Assembly: GCF_016809835.1 (NCBI RefSeq)
Contig: NZ_JAFBIL020000004.1
Location: 372,001 to 436,000, forward strand
Length of the DNA: 64,000 nucleotides
Direction of reading: 5' to 3'
Source: Massilia soli
Lineage (GTDB): Bacteria; Pseudomonadota; Gammaproteobacteria; Burkholderiales; Burkholderiaceae_D
Shown: positions 56,230 to 64,000 of the stretch, piece by piece
How the letters are laid out: each line of letters opens with the position of its first letter
How positions within the stretch are numbered: the first letter of the stretch is position 1
The notes under the pieces: model-generated
Databases searched by the model: none
The model's input: the letters and a program-made list of their open reading frames with translations, nothing else
Told to the model about the DNA's origin: nothing
Made by a program: the position numbers and the translations under genes

Positions 56230-57630
56230 TTACTGCTCGTCGCGGAACTCGACGTAGGCGCGGTCGCGCACCTGGCGCGCCCACTCTTCGGCCGCTTCGG
56301 ATACTTTCTGTTCGCGGATCGCCTGGCGTGCCGCGTTGCGCTCGCGCTCTTTCGACTTGTCGTCGCTCTTGCGCTCCAGGACTTCGATCAGGTGGAAGCC
56401 GTACGGCGTTTCCACCACGCCGCTGAGTTCACCCGGCTTCAGGTCGTTCATGACGTTCTCGAATTCAGGCACGACATCGCCCGGGTACAGCCAACCGAGG
56501 TCGCCGCCCTTGCTGGCCGAGCCGTCGTTGGAGAACAGTCGCGCCAGTTCCTCGAACTTGGCGGCCTTGTTGTCGAGGCGCTCCTTGAGTTCGACCAGCT
56601 TGCGCTTGGCGTCGTCCGCGGTCATGGTCGGGGTGACCTTGAGCAGGATGTGGCGTGCGCGGGTCTGCTGCACGACAGCCTCGCCGGCAGCTTCGGTCGG
56701 GGTGCGCTTGTCGACCAGCTTGAGGATGTGGAATGCGGTCGCCGACTTGATGATCGGGGTAACCTGGCCCGGCTTGAGCGGCGCCAGCGCCCTGGCGAAA
56801 GCTTCCGGCAGGCGCTGCGCGTCGAGCCAGCCGATTTCGCCGCCCTTGAGCGCGTCGCCGGAGTCCGAATAGGTCGCGGCGATCTTGGCGAAGTCGGCGC
56901 CGGTGCGCAGCTGGCGCGCGATTTCTTCGGCGCGCGCGCGACGCGCGGCGATCTGCTCGGGCGATGCGTTTTCCGGAATGCGTACCCGGATCTGCGCCAG
57001 GTTCATTTCGACGCGTTCAGCTGCCGCGGCCTTGCGCGCGGCGATGAAGGTGTCGACTTCGGCGTCCGATACCTGGACCTTGTTGTCGACTTCGTGCTGG
57101 CGCAGGCGCTGCAGCATCATCTCGTTGCGGATCTCTTCACGGAAGGCGACGAAGGTGGTGCCTTCCTTTTCGAGCGCGTCGCGCAGCTGCTGCACGTTCA
57201 TCTTCTGCTGCTCGGCGATGCCGCCGATGGCGCGGTCGAGCTGGGCGTCGTCGACGCGCACGCCCATCTCCTTGGCCAGCTGGACCTGGGCGCGCTCGAC
57301 GATCATCGATTCGATCACCTGGCGCTGCAGGTCGGCCTGGTCAGGAATCTGCGCGTTCGCCGCGCGCATGCGCTGCACCACCGATTCGACCCGCTTGGCC
57401 ACTTCGTTCTTGGTGATGACCTCGTCGTTGACCACGACCGCGATCGAATCGATCACGTTGGCCGAGCTCGACGCCGGCGGCAAGAAGCCGGACGACGGCT
57501 TGGCCGCAGGCGCGGCCGCCGGCGTGGTGGCTTGCGCCGCTACCTGGCCGGCGGACAGGGCGCACAGCAGGACAGCTGCGATCTTGAGTTGGTGCATACT
57601 GGCTTTACGCATAATCTGGGAAGCACTCAT
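56230..57630 (-). CDS. surA: periplasmic chaperone and peptidyl-prolyl isomerase SurA
   Basis: 466 residues (later in-frame ATGs at 57612 and 57597 are possible starts). A signal peptide is followed by the SurA N-terminal chaperone region ([12 protein letters not shown]) and two parvulin domains, the second with G-G-D-L-G-W and F-H-L-I-E-V. SurA delivers unfolded beta-barrel proteins, including LptD, to the BAM complex. It starts 31 bases after the lptD stop. Confidence 0.95.
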   Translation of the reverse strand: MSASQIMRKASMHQLKIAAVLLCALSAGQVAAQATTPAAAPAAKPSSGFLPPASSSANVIDSIAVVVNDEVITKNEVAKRVESVVQRMRAANAQIPDQADLQRQVIESMIVERAQVQLAKEMGVRVDDAQLDRAIGGIAEQQKMNVQQLRDALEKEGTTFVAFREEIRNEMMLQRLRQHEVDNKVQVSDAEVDTFIAARKAAAAERVEMNLAQIRVRIPENASPEQIAARRARAEEIARQLRTGADFAKIAATYSDSGDALKGGEIGWLDAQRLPEAFARALAPLKPGQVTPIIKSATAFHILKLVDKRTPTEAAGEAVVQQTRARHILLKVTPTMTADDAKRKLVELKERLDNKAAKFEELARLFSNDGSASKGGDLGWLYPGDVVPEFENVMNDLKPGELSGVVETPYGFHLIEVLERKSDDKSKERERNAARQAIREQKVSEAAEEWARQVRDRAYVEFRDEQ

Positions 57631-57661
57631 GTTCAGGTGAATGAAAAAATCGTTGTGCTGC

Positions 57662-59884
57662 TTAGCGGCCGTAGCCAGGGTTTAGCCTGCTGTAGCCGGG
57701 GATACTCTTGTAGAACGATTCAAGCGGATTGCCGAAGCCAAGCTTCGACAGGCCGTTCAGCTCAAGCTGGAAGAAGATCGGCGTCGAGGTATTGCGCAAG
57801 GTGGTCACGAAGCGCTGCGCGCCCATCCGGAACACCCAGCAGTCCGCACGATACTCCAGCCCGAGCAGGCTCTCAAGGACCTTGTGATCCTTGACAGAAT
57901 AACTTACCCGGCCCACGCCATACCAGCGCATCGACAGCGGCCATTGCGACGACAGGTCGACGTTCTTGAACGTTTCGCGCAGGTAGCGGTACTCGGCGTT
58001 GATCACTTTCTTGTCGCCCGGGCGCCATTGCAGGCCGTAGTTCGAACTGAAGGTCTGCTTGGCGCTGGCGTCGTATTGTACTGCGCTGTCGAAGGTCCAG
58101 TTATCGTCGATGCGCCCGGACGCCGCCACCAGCAGGTCGGAGCGGCTGTCCTTGCGCAGCTGGCTCGGGTCGAGCTGCACGCGCTGGTCGCTCAGGTAGA
58201 AGCGCTGGCCGATCGCCAGGCGCAGGCGCTCGGCGCCGTTTTCTTCGATGAAGCGCGAGGTGATCGCCGCCGTCACCTGGTTGGCGTCGGCCACCCTGTC
58301 GGCGCCGATGAAGCGGTTCTCGCTGAAGATCTGGGCGAAGCTGAAGCCCGCTTCGGCGGTGTCGAACAGCGGGAATTCGCTCTGGTCCTTGTACGGCGTG
58401 TAGACGTAGAACAGGCGCGGCTCCAGCGTTTGGGTCATGCTCTTGCCAAGCAGGGTCGCATCGCGTTCGTAGATCAGGCCACTGTCGAGCGAGAAGGTCG
58501 GCAAGGTGCGCGTCAGGGTGCGCGCGCTGCCGCCGACGGTGTCGACATCGTATTTGCTGCTATGGACCATCAGCTTCGGCGTGACGAAATAGCCCGGGCG
58601 GATGAACGGATAGCTGACCTGCGGGATCGCGACGGCGCGGTTGCCGGTCTGGAAATCAGGATGCGAGAAACGCACCAGTTCGGCGTCCAGCGCCCAGTCG
58701 AAACCGTTGACGTCGTAGCGGCCGGCGTGGAAGTTAATCTGCGGCAGGCGGTCGTAGGGGCGCACCACCGTGAGGCTCGGGTCGGTGGCGGCGGCCGGGT
58801 CCTGCAGGATCTGGTAGTTCTGCGCGCGCGCCGTCAGGCTCCAGTACTGGCTGACGTAATCGGTGCGCACTTCGCGCAGCAGCTGGCGTTCGGCGCTGGT
58901 CGAAATCGACTTCGAAAAGTCGCTCGGATATTCGTCGTCGGACGCGGCGCGGATGTTCCAGCCGAACGACAGTCCCCTGGCCAGCGCCTGCGAGTGGTTC
59001 GAGTTGACCAGCCAGCGGTCGGTCCTGGTTTCCTTGTCGTTGAGCAGGAACTCAAGGTGGGTCTCGCCGCCGTACCAGCCAGCGCCGGTCTCGCCGATGT
59101 AGCGGCCGGTGGCGCCCAGCTGCAGGCCGCGGTCGAGCATCAGGCGCGGGTACACGGTCAGGTCGCGGTTCGGCGCGATGTTGAAATAGTAAGGCACCAT
59201 CACCTCGGCGGCGCCCTTGGAGCCGAAGCCGACGCTTGGCGGCAGCCAGCCGGAGCGGCGCGCGCCCGATAGCGAGAACGACAGCGCCGGGGTGCCCAGG
59301 ATCGGCACGCCCTTGAAGTACACCACGGTACCGCTGGCGACGCCGACATCGCGGCCCGCATCGAGGCGCAGCGTGTTGGCCTTCAAATACCAGTCCGGGT
59401 TCAGGCCTTCGCAGGTGCTGTAGGTGGCGTTGGTAACGACCGCTTCTTCCTGGCTGATGAAGTCGAGCCGCGCCGCGCCGCCCTGCGCATTATTGGCCTG
59501 CAGCTTGTAGGTCGGGTTGAGCAGGTAGCCCTTGCCCGAACTGAGGTTCAGCTGCAGCGAATCGCCGGTGTAGCGGTCGCCGAAGCGCTGCATGAAGACA
59601 TTGCCTTGCGCCGACACCCGATCTTCGACCTGCTGGTAGCAGGCGCTGTCGGCGGTCATGCGGGTCTGGCCGCGTATCAGTTCGACATCGCGGTTGAGGT
59701 TGACTTCGCGGTCAGGGCGTCCGGTGATCTCTTCGGCCTCCACGATCACGGGGGCATTGGACTCTTCAGCGTTCGATTGGGGGGCGACGCTTTGGGCGTG
59801 CGCAGGCACCGCGGTGGCGGTGACGATCGCCGTCAGGGCGAATACCCAACGTTGCGAGGGAGGCGGAGCCGGAAACAAGCTCAT
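57662..59884 (-). CDS. lptD: LPS-assembly protein LptD
   Basis: 740 residues with a signal peptide ending V-P-A-H-A-Q. The N-terminal beta-jellyroll (OstA) domain includes R-G-Q-T-R-M-T-A-D. The C-terminal barrel has the usual alternating strands and ends on an aromatic-poor tail. LptD with LptE places LPS in the outer leaflet. Heads the operon lptD-surA-pdxA-rsmA and is divergent from amgK. Confidence 0.94.
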   Translation of the reverse strand: MSLFPAPPPSQRWVFALTAIVTATAVPAHAQSVAPQSNAEESNAPVIVEAEEITGRPDREVNLNRDVELIRGQTRMTADSACYQQVEDRVSAQGNVFMQRFGDRYTGDSLQLNLSSGKGYLLNPTYKLQANNAQGGAARLDFISQEEAVVTNATYSTCEGLNPDWYLKANTLRLDAGRDVGVASGTVVYFKGVPILGTPALSFSLSGARRSGWLPPSVGFGSKGAAEVMVPYYFNIAPNRDLTVYPRLMLDRGLQLGATGRYIGETGAGWYGGETHLEFLLNDKETRTDRWLVNSNHSQALARGLSFGWNIRAASDDEYPSDFSKSISTSAERQLLREVRTDYVSQYWSLTARAQNYQILQDPAAATDPSLTVVRPYDRLPQINFHAGRYDVNGFDWALDAELVRFSHPDFQTGNRAVAIPQVSYPFIRPGYFVTPKLMVHSSKYDVDTVGGSARTLTRTLPTFSLDSGLIYERDATLLGKSMTQTLEPRLFYVYTPYKDQSEFPLFDTAEAGFSFAQIFSENRFIGADRVADANQVTAAITSRFIEENGAERLRLAIGQRFYLSDQRVQLDPSQLRKDSRSDLLVAASGRIDDNWTFDSAVQYDASAKQTFSSNYGLQWRPGDKKVINAEYRYLRETFKNVDLSSQWPLSMRWYGVGRVSYSVKDHKVLESLLGLEYRADCWVFRMGAQRFVTTLRNTSTPIFFQLELNGLSKLGFGNPLESFYKSIPGYSRLNPGYGR

Positions 59885-59981
59885 GAAAAGATGCGTTCAA
59901 ACACCATGAGAGGCGCTTTTTTGAGTTTAATCCCTTATTATATGGGATTGTCTCACTCAACCGGATTCCACAGGCTGCTTC
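59885..59981. promoter_or_regulatory. divergent promoter region between lptD and amgK
   Basis: A 97-base AT-rich gap. AATCCC (59929-59934) and GGGATT (59944-59949) form a short inverted repeat around TTATTATAT, which also offers -10-like sequence on both strands. Separate promoters presumably overlap here. Confidence 0.4.
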
Positions 59982-61037
59982 ATGTCTTTATTGTCATCAA
60001 ATACTCCCGCACTCAAGCCAGACGCCCGCCTGGAACAGCTTTCCGCCTGGCTCGGCACGCTCAACCTGGTGCAGGTCGACACCAAGCGCCCCGCCTCGTC
60101 CGACGCCAGCTTCCGCCGCTACTTCCGGATCGATGTCATTCCGGAATTACGTGAAAAACTTGGCAACACCCTGATCGCGATGGATGCCCCGCCCGAGCGC
60201 GAGAACGTGCCGGCGTTTATCCATGTACAAGGCCTGCTGCTTGAAGCCGGCGTCACCGTGCCGGCCATCGTCGCCCAGGATGTCGCCAGCGGCTTCCTGC
60301 TGCTGTCGGACCTCGGCACCACCACCTACCTGCAGCGCCTCGACGTCGACAATGCCCCGTTCATGTATTCGGACGCGGTCGACGCGCTGATCCAGTTCCA
60401 GCTGCATTCCCGGCCCGACGTGCTGGCCAACTACGACCGCGCCTTCATCGAGCGCGAGCTGAACCTGTTCCCGGAATGGTTCGTCGGCAAACACCTCGGC
60501 ATCGAGATGACACCGGAGCAAAGCGCCCAGCTGGCCGGCGTGTTCGAAGCGATCATCGCCAATGTGCTGGCGCAGCCCCAGGTGTTCATGCACCGTGATT
60601 TCCATTCGCGCAACCTGATGTTCCTCGACCAGGGCAACCCGGGCGTGCTCGATTTCCAGGACGCCGTGTTCGGCCCTGTGACCTACGACCTCGGCTCGCT
60701 GCTGCGCGACGCCTACATCCAGTGGGACGAAGAAGTGGTGCTGGACTGGGTCGTGCGCTACTGGCAGCGCGCCAAGCAGGTCGGCCTGCCGGTCAATCCG
60801 GACATCGACGCGTTCTACCGCGACTTCGAGTTCATGGCCCTGCAGCGCCACCTGAAAATCCTCGGCATCTTCTGCCGCCTGAACTACCGCGATGGCAAAT
60901 CGATCTACATGGGCGATTTGCCAACCGTGACAGACTACGTGCGCAAGACCGCCAACCGCTACACTGTGCTCAAACCGCTGGTGCGCCTGCTCGACGCGTT
61001 CGAGGACAAGGCGCCGCAGGTCGGCTACACCTTCTGA
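59982..61037 (+). CDS. amgK: N-acetylmuramate/N-acetylglucosamine kinase AmgK
   Basis: 351 residues of the aminoglycoside phosphotransferase fold. The catalytic loop is M-H-R-D-F-H-S-R-N-L-M and the metal motif L-D-F-Q-D-A follows. In Pseudomonas this gene and murU lie together opposite lptD and phosphorylate MurNAc in the anhydro-muramic acid recycling route that bypasses the de novo pathway. The position here is the same, so the assignment is strong. Confidence 0.92.
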   Translation: MSLLSSNTPALKPDARLEQLSAWLGTLNLVQVDTKRPASSDASFRRYFRIDVIPELREKLGNTLIAMDAPPERENVPAFIHVQGLLLEAGVTVPAIVAQDVASGFLLLSDLGTTTYLQRLDVDNAPFMYSDAVDALIQFQLHSRPDVLANYDRAFIERELNLFPEWFVGKHLGIEMTPEQSAQLAGVFEAIIANVLAQPQVFMHRDFHSRNLMFLDQGNPGVLDFQDAVFGPVTYDLGSLLRDAYIQWDEEVVLDWVVRYWQRAKQVGLPVNPDIDAFYRDFEFMALQRHLKILGIFCRLNYRDGKSIYMGDLPTVTDYVRKTANRYTVLKPLVRLLDAFEDKAPQVGYTF

Positions 61038-61050
61038 TAGCAAGGCATCG

Positions 61051-61770
61051 ATGAAAGCCATGATTTTTGCCGCCGGTCGCGGCGAGCGTATGCGTCCGCT
61101 GACCGACACCTGCCCGAAACCGCTGCTCAAGGTCCGCGGCCGCCCCCTCATTACCTGGCACGTGCTCAACCTGGTGCGCGCCGGGATCACCGAGATCGTC
61201 ATCAACCACGCCCACCTCGGCCACATGATCGAGGAAGAACTGGGCGACGGCAGCAAGTTCGGCGCGCGCATCGTCTACTCGCGCGAAGAAACCGCGCTCG
61301 AGACGGCGGGCGGCATCGCCAACGCGCTGCACCTGCTGGGCGACGAGCCATTCGTCGCGGTGTCGGGCGATATCTACTGCCCCTACTTCGACTTCGCGCA
61401 CGTCAAGGACGTGTTGGCCGAGAAGGACGCGCTGGGCAATCCATATCCGGTTGAAGAGCGCGACGCGTGCTGGCTGTACCTGACGCCGAACCCGTGGCAC
61501 AACCTCGAAGGCGACTTCGCCCTGACCATGTACTCGGTGGCCAATGAAGGCACGCCGAAGTGGAACTTCGCGAACATCGGCGTCTATCGCCCGGAGATGT
61601 TCGCGCACATCAAGCCAGGCGAGAAGGCACGCTTGGGCAACCTGATGCGCGACTACGCGGACCGCGGGCTGGCTGGCGGCGAGATCTACATGGGCGAGTG
61701 GGTCAACGTTGGCACCGTGGGCCAGCTGGAAGAACTCAACGCGCCGCTGGCGAAGAAGGCAAGCGCGTGA
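61051..61770 (+). CDS. murU: N-acetylmuramate-1-phosphate uridylyltransferase MurU
   Basis: 239 residues. The nucleotidyltransferase signature M-K-A-M-I-F-A-A-G-R-G-E-R-M-R-P-L-T and the V-S-G-D-I loop are intact. It turns MurNAc-1-phosphate into UDP-MurNAc after AmgK. The gene starts 13 bases after amgK and its stop overlaps the pepP start. Confidence 0.94.
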   Translation: MKAMIFAAGRGERMRPLTDTCPKPLLKVRGRPLITWHVLNLVRAGITEIVINHAHLGHMIEEELGDGSKFGARIVYSREETALETAGGIANALHLLGDEPFVAVSGDIYCPYFDFAHVKDVLAEKDALGNPYPVEERDACWLYLTPNPWHNLEGDFALTMYSVANEGTPKWNFANIGVYRPEMFAHIKPGEKARLGNLMRDYADRGLAGGEIYMGEWVNVGTVGQLEELNAPLAKKASA

Positions 61771-63098
61771 AACACCATGCTGCGCGGCGAGCACGTGTCT
61801 GCGAGCAGATGCCTGCCGGCGCGGTGGCAGTCCTGGCCACCGCGCCGGAAGTGCCGCGCAACGCCGACAGCGACTACCCCTACCGCCACGACAGCTACTT
61901 CTACTACCTGACTGGCTTCGCGGAGCCGGAAAGCGTGGTGGTGCTGGCGGCCGCGCACGGCGGCAAGCCTGCCCGCTCGATCCTGTTCTGCAGGCAGAAA
62001 AACGCCGAGCGCGAAATCTGGGACGGTTTCCGCTACGGCCCCGAGGCGGCGCGCGCGGCCTTCGGCTTCGACGAAGCGTACCCGATCGACGACATCGACA
62101 GCGAGCTGCCCAAGCTGCTGGCCAACGCGCCAGCGCTGTACTGCCCGGTGGCGCACAGCGCCGCGTTCGACGCGCGCATCAAGGGCTGGCTCGACAAGGT
62201 GCGCAGCCAGTCGCGCACCGGCGTCACCGCGCCCGCCAGCGTGCACGACCTGCTGGCGCTGCTCGATGAGATGCGGCTGTTCAAGGACGACCACGAACAG
62301 GCGCTGATGCAGCGCGCCGCCGACATCTCCGGCCGCGCACACGAGCGCGCGATGCGCATCGCCCGCCCCGGCATGTTCGAATACGAAATCGAAGCCGAAC
62401 TGCTGCACGAGTTTCGCCGCAGCGGCGCGCAGTCGCCTGCCTACCCGTCGATCGTGGCCTCCGGCGCCAACGCCTGCGTCCTGCACTACGGCGCCAACAA
62501 CGCGCAGGCGCGCGACGGCGACCTGGTGCTGATCGACGCCGGTTGCGAATTCGACAGCTATGCATCGGACATCACGCGTACCTGGCCCGTCAACGGGCGC
62601 TTCAGCGAACCGCAAAAGCAGCTCTATGAACTGGTGCTGGCGGCGCAATCGGCCGCGCTGGCCGCGATTGTGCCGGGGCAGCGCTACAGCGCAATCCATG
62701 ACGCCGCGCTCAAGGTGCTGGCGCAGGGCATGCTGGACTTCGGCCTGCTCGACAAGGCAAAATTCGGCAACGCCGACGAGGTGATCGGCGAACGCGCCTT
62801 CGCGCAGTTCTACATGCACGGCACCGGACACTGGCTGGGGCTCGACGTCCACGATGCGGGCGCTTACCGCGACGTGACGCAGGACGAGCGGCCATCGCGC
62901 ATGCTGCAGCCAGGGATGGCGCTGACGGTGGAGCCGGGCATCTACGTGCGCCCGGCGCCGGGCGTACCGGAGCAGTTCTGGAACATCGGCATCCGCATCG
63001 AAGACGACGTGGTCGTTACCGATGCCGGCTACAAGATCCTCAGCGCCGCCGCCCCCAAGCTGGTGGCCGATATCGAAAAAGTGATGCAACACGGATGA
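61767..63098 (+). CDS. pepP: Xaa-Pro aminopeptidase
   Basis: 443 residues from a GTG start at 61767 that overlaps the murU stop (GTGA), giving the E. coli PepP length of about 441. The pita-bread metal ligands appear in L-I-D-A-G-C-E-F, D-I-T-R-T-W, H-G-T-G-H-W-L-G-L-D-V-H and the late E residues of T-V-E-P-G and I-E-D-D. It removes N-terminal residues preceding proline. Its own stop overlaps the next start (ATGA at 63095). Confidence 0.95.
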   Translation: MKHHAARRARVCEQMPAGAVAVLATAPEVPRNADSDYPYRHDSYFYYLTGFAEPESVVVLAAAHGGKPARSILFCRQKNAEREIWDGFRYGPEAARAAFGFDEAYPIDDIDSELPKLLANAPALYCPVAHSAAFDARIKGWLDKVRSQSRTGVTAPASVHDLLALLDEMRLFKDDHEQALMQRAADISGRAHERAMRIARPGMFEYEIEAELLHEFRRSGAQSPAYPSIVASGANACVLHYGANNAQARDGDLVLIDAGCEFDSYASDITRTWPVNGRFSEPQKQLYELVLAAQSAALAAIVPGQRYSAIHDAALKVLAQGMLDFGLLDKAKFGNADEVIGERAFAQFYMHGTGHWLGLDVHDAGAYRDVTQDERPSRMLQPGMALTVEPGIYVRPAPGVPEQFWNIGIRIEDDVVVTDAGYKILSAAAPKLVADIEKVMQHG

Positions 63099-64000
63099 TT
63101 GAAGCAACAGACACCAAGTTCGATGTCGCGATCTGCGGCGCAGGCCCGGTCGGCATGGCACTGGCCGCCCTGCTGGTCAAGCGCGGCATGGCGCCGCACA
63201 CAGTCGGCCTGCTCGACGCCAAGCCGCTCGCGCTGGCGCTGGCAGATCCACGCTCGATCGCGCTGTCGTACGGCAGCCGCCAGCTGCTCGAGGCGATCGG
63301 CGCCTGGCCGTTGCCCGCGACGCCGATCCACGAAATCCATGTGTCGCGGCGCGGCCACTTCGGCCGCAGCATGATCGATCGTGACGACCATCAGGTACCG
63401 GCGCTCGGCTACGTGGCGCGCTACGGCGACCTGGCCGGCGTGCTGGCGGCGCTGTGCGAAAGCCTCGGCATCGCAATTACCCGCCCTGCGCGGGTGTCAG
63501 GCATTGACGAGAACGATGCCGGTGTCGTGCTGCGCCTCGACGATGGCCGCGAGGTCGGCGCCGCGCTGGCCGTGCAGGCCGAAGGCGGCGTGTTCGGCGC
63601 GCAGGAAGCGCGCGCGCGCCAGCGCGACTACGGCCAGACCGCCGTGATCGCGCGCGTCAGCACCAACGCGCCGATCGCGCATCGCGCTTACGAGCGCTTC
63701 ACCGCCGAAGGTCCGCTGGCGTTGCTGCCGCAAGACGGCGTCGACGGCCAGCAGTACGCGCTTGTATGGTGCGTCAGTCCGCAGCGCGCGGAAGCGCTGC
63801 TGGCATTTGACGATGCGGAATTTTTGTCCCAGCTGGGCCAGGAGTTCGGTACGCGGCTCGGGCGCTTTGTCGGTGCCACGCGCCGCGTCTGTTACCCGCT
63901 CGGCCTGAATGCCGACGCACCTTCTACAGCGCGCACGGTTGCCATCGGCAACGCCGCGCAGACCTTGCACCCAGTGGCTGGCCAGGGCCTGAACCTGGGC
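63095..64000 (+). CDS. UbiH/UbiF-like FAD-dependent hydroxylase, 3' end outside window
   Basis: The first 302 codons are present; the gene runs off the window end. The FAD glycine motif I-C-G-A-G-P-V-G-M-A-L-A lies near the N-terminus, and the sequence closes with N-A-A-Q-T-L-H-P-V-A-G-Q-G-L-N-L-G, the conserved second FAD motif of ubiquinone-synthesis hydroxylases. It hydroxylates the ubiquinone ring; which position cannot be decided from this family alone. Translationally coupled to pepP. Confidence 0.9.
   Translation, partial: MIEATDTKFDVAICGAGPVGMALAALLVKRGMAPHTVGLLDAKPLALALADPRSIALSYGSRQLLEAIGAWPLPATPIHEIHVSRRGHFGRSMIDRDDHQVPALGYVARYGDLAGVLAALCESLGIAITRPARVSGIDENDAGVVLRLDDGREVGAALAVQAEGGVFGAQEARARQRDYGQTAVIARVSTNAPIAHRAYERFTAEGPLALLPQDGVDGQQYALVWCVSPQRAEALLAFDDAEFLSQLGQEFGTRLGRFVGATRRVCYPLGLNADAPSTARTVAIGNAAQTLHPVAGQGLNLG

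Overview
The window is ordinary, dense, GC-rich chromosome from a betaproteobacterium. The most likely home is Oxalobacteraceae (Massilia/Duganella/Janthinobacterium type). The reasons are the gene orders bamE-dapB-tolQ/exbB-exbD-leuS-lptE-holA-proA and lptD-surA-pdxA-rsmA facing amgK-murU, a bamE/fur divergent pair, and the protein types seen. This placement is an inference; there is no rRNA in the window. I see no phage, insertion sequence, integrase or CRISPR array. The repeats are short palindromic (REP-like) elements of two families, mostly lying between convergent genes.

Layout. 1-3741: end of an M13 zinc metallopeptidase, then a LytS/LytTR two-component pair. 3811-8476: glyoxalase I; a pcm-like methyltransferase/rhodanese/tolC operon on the minus strand; a TetR regulator; a periplasmic redoxin. 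8522-12503: a DsbD/ScsB-type thiol reductase, small metal-binding proteins and an esterase lipoprotein. 12779-16286: uppP, recQ, trmB. 16320-19710: a compact three-gene operon of a secreted DUF4019 protein, an alpha/beta hydrolase and a CHAT-domain caspase-like protease. This is the best candidate for an undescribed system. 19913-24542: tRNA-Gly(CCC), ahpC-ahpF, and a second LytTR/histidine kinase pair. 24662-27420: a SOS-box-controlled radical SAM/UdgX DNA repair operon. 27493-34493: a TraB/GumN protein, then a signalling operon of HDOD kinase, REC-PAS-GGDEF-EAL regulator and Sel1-repeat protein. 34895-44124: MFS exporter, rRNA methyltransferase, DsbA-like isomerase, HemJ-like protein, proA, holA, lptE, leuS. 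44263-50324: a frameshifted small membrane coiled-coil gene, VOC protein, orphan barstar, exbD, exbB/tolQ, dapB, bamE, fur, hrcA, HAD phosphatase. 50509-54291: two paralogous lipoproteins made of a repeated beta module, and a Tat-exported PhoX phosphatase behind what looks like a double PHO box. 54392-64000: rsmA, pdxA, surA, lptD on the minus strand; amgK, murU, pepP and a truncated ubiH-like gene on the plus strand.

The genes fit together in several themes. Envelope assembly is represented by lptD, lptE, surA, bamE, uppP, tolC, tolQ/R-type proteins and murein recycling. Thiol and peroxide defence is represented by ahpCF, DsbD/ScsB, redoxin, rhodanese and GloA. Signal transduction and stress-responsive DNA repair make up the rest. 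All functions are read from motifs and gene order only; no database search was run.
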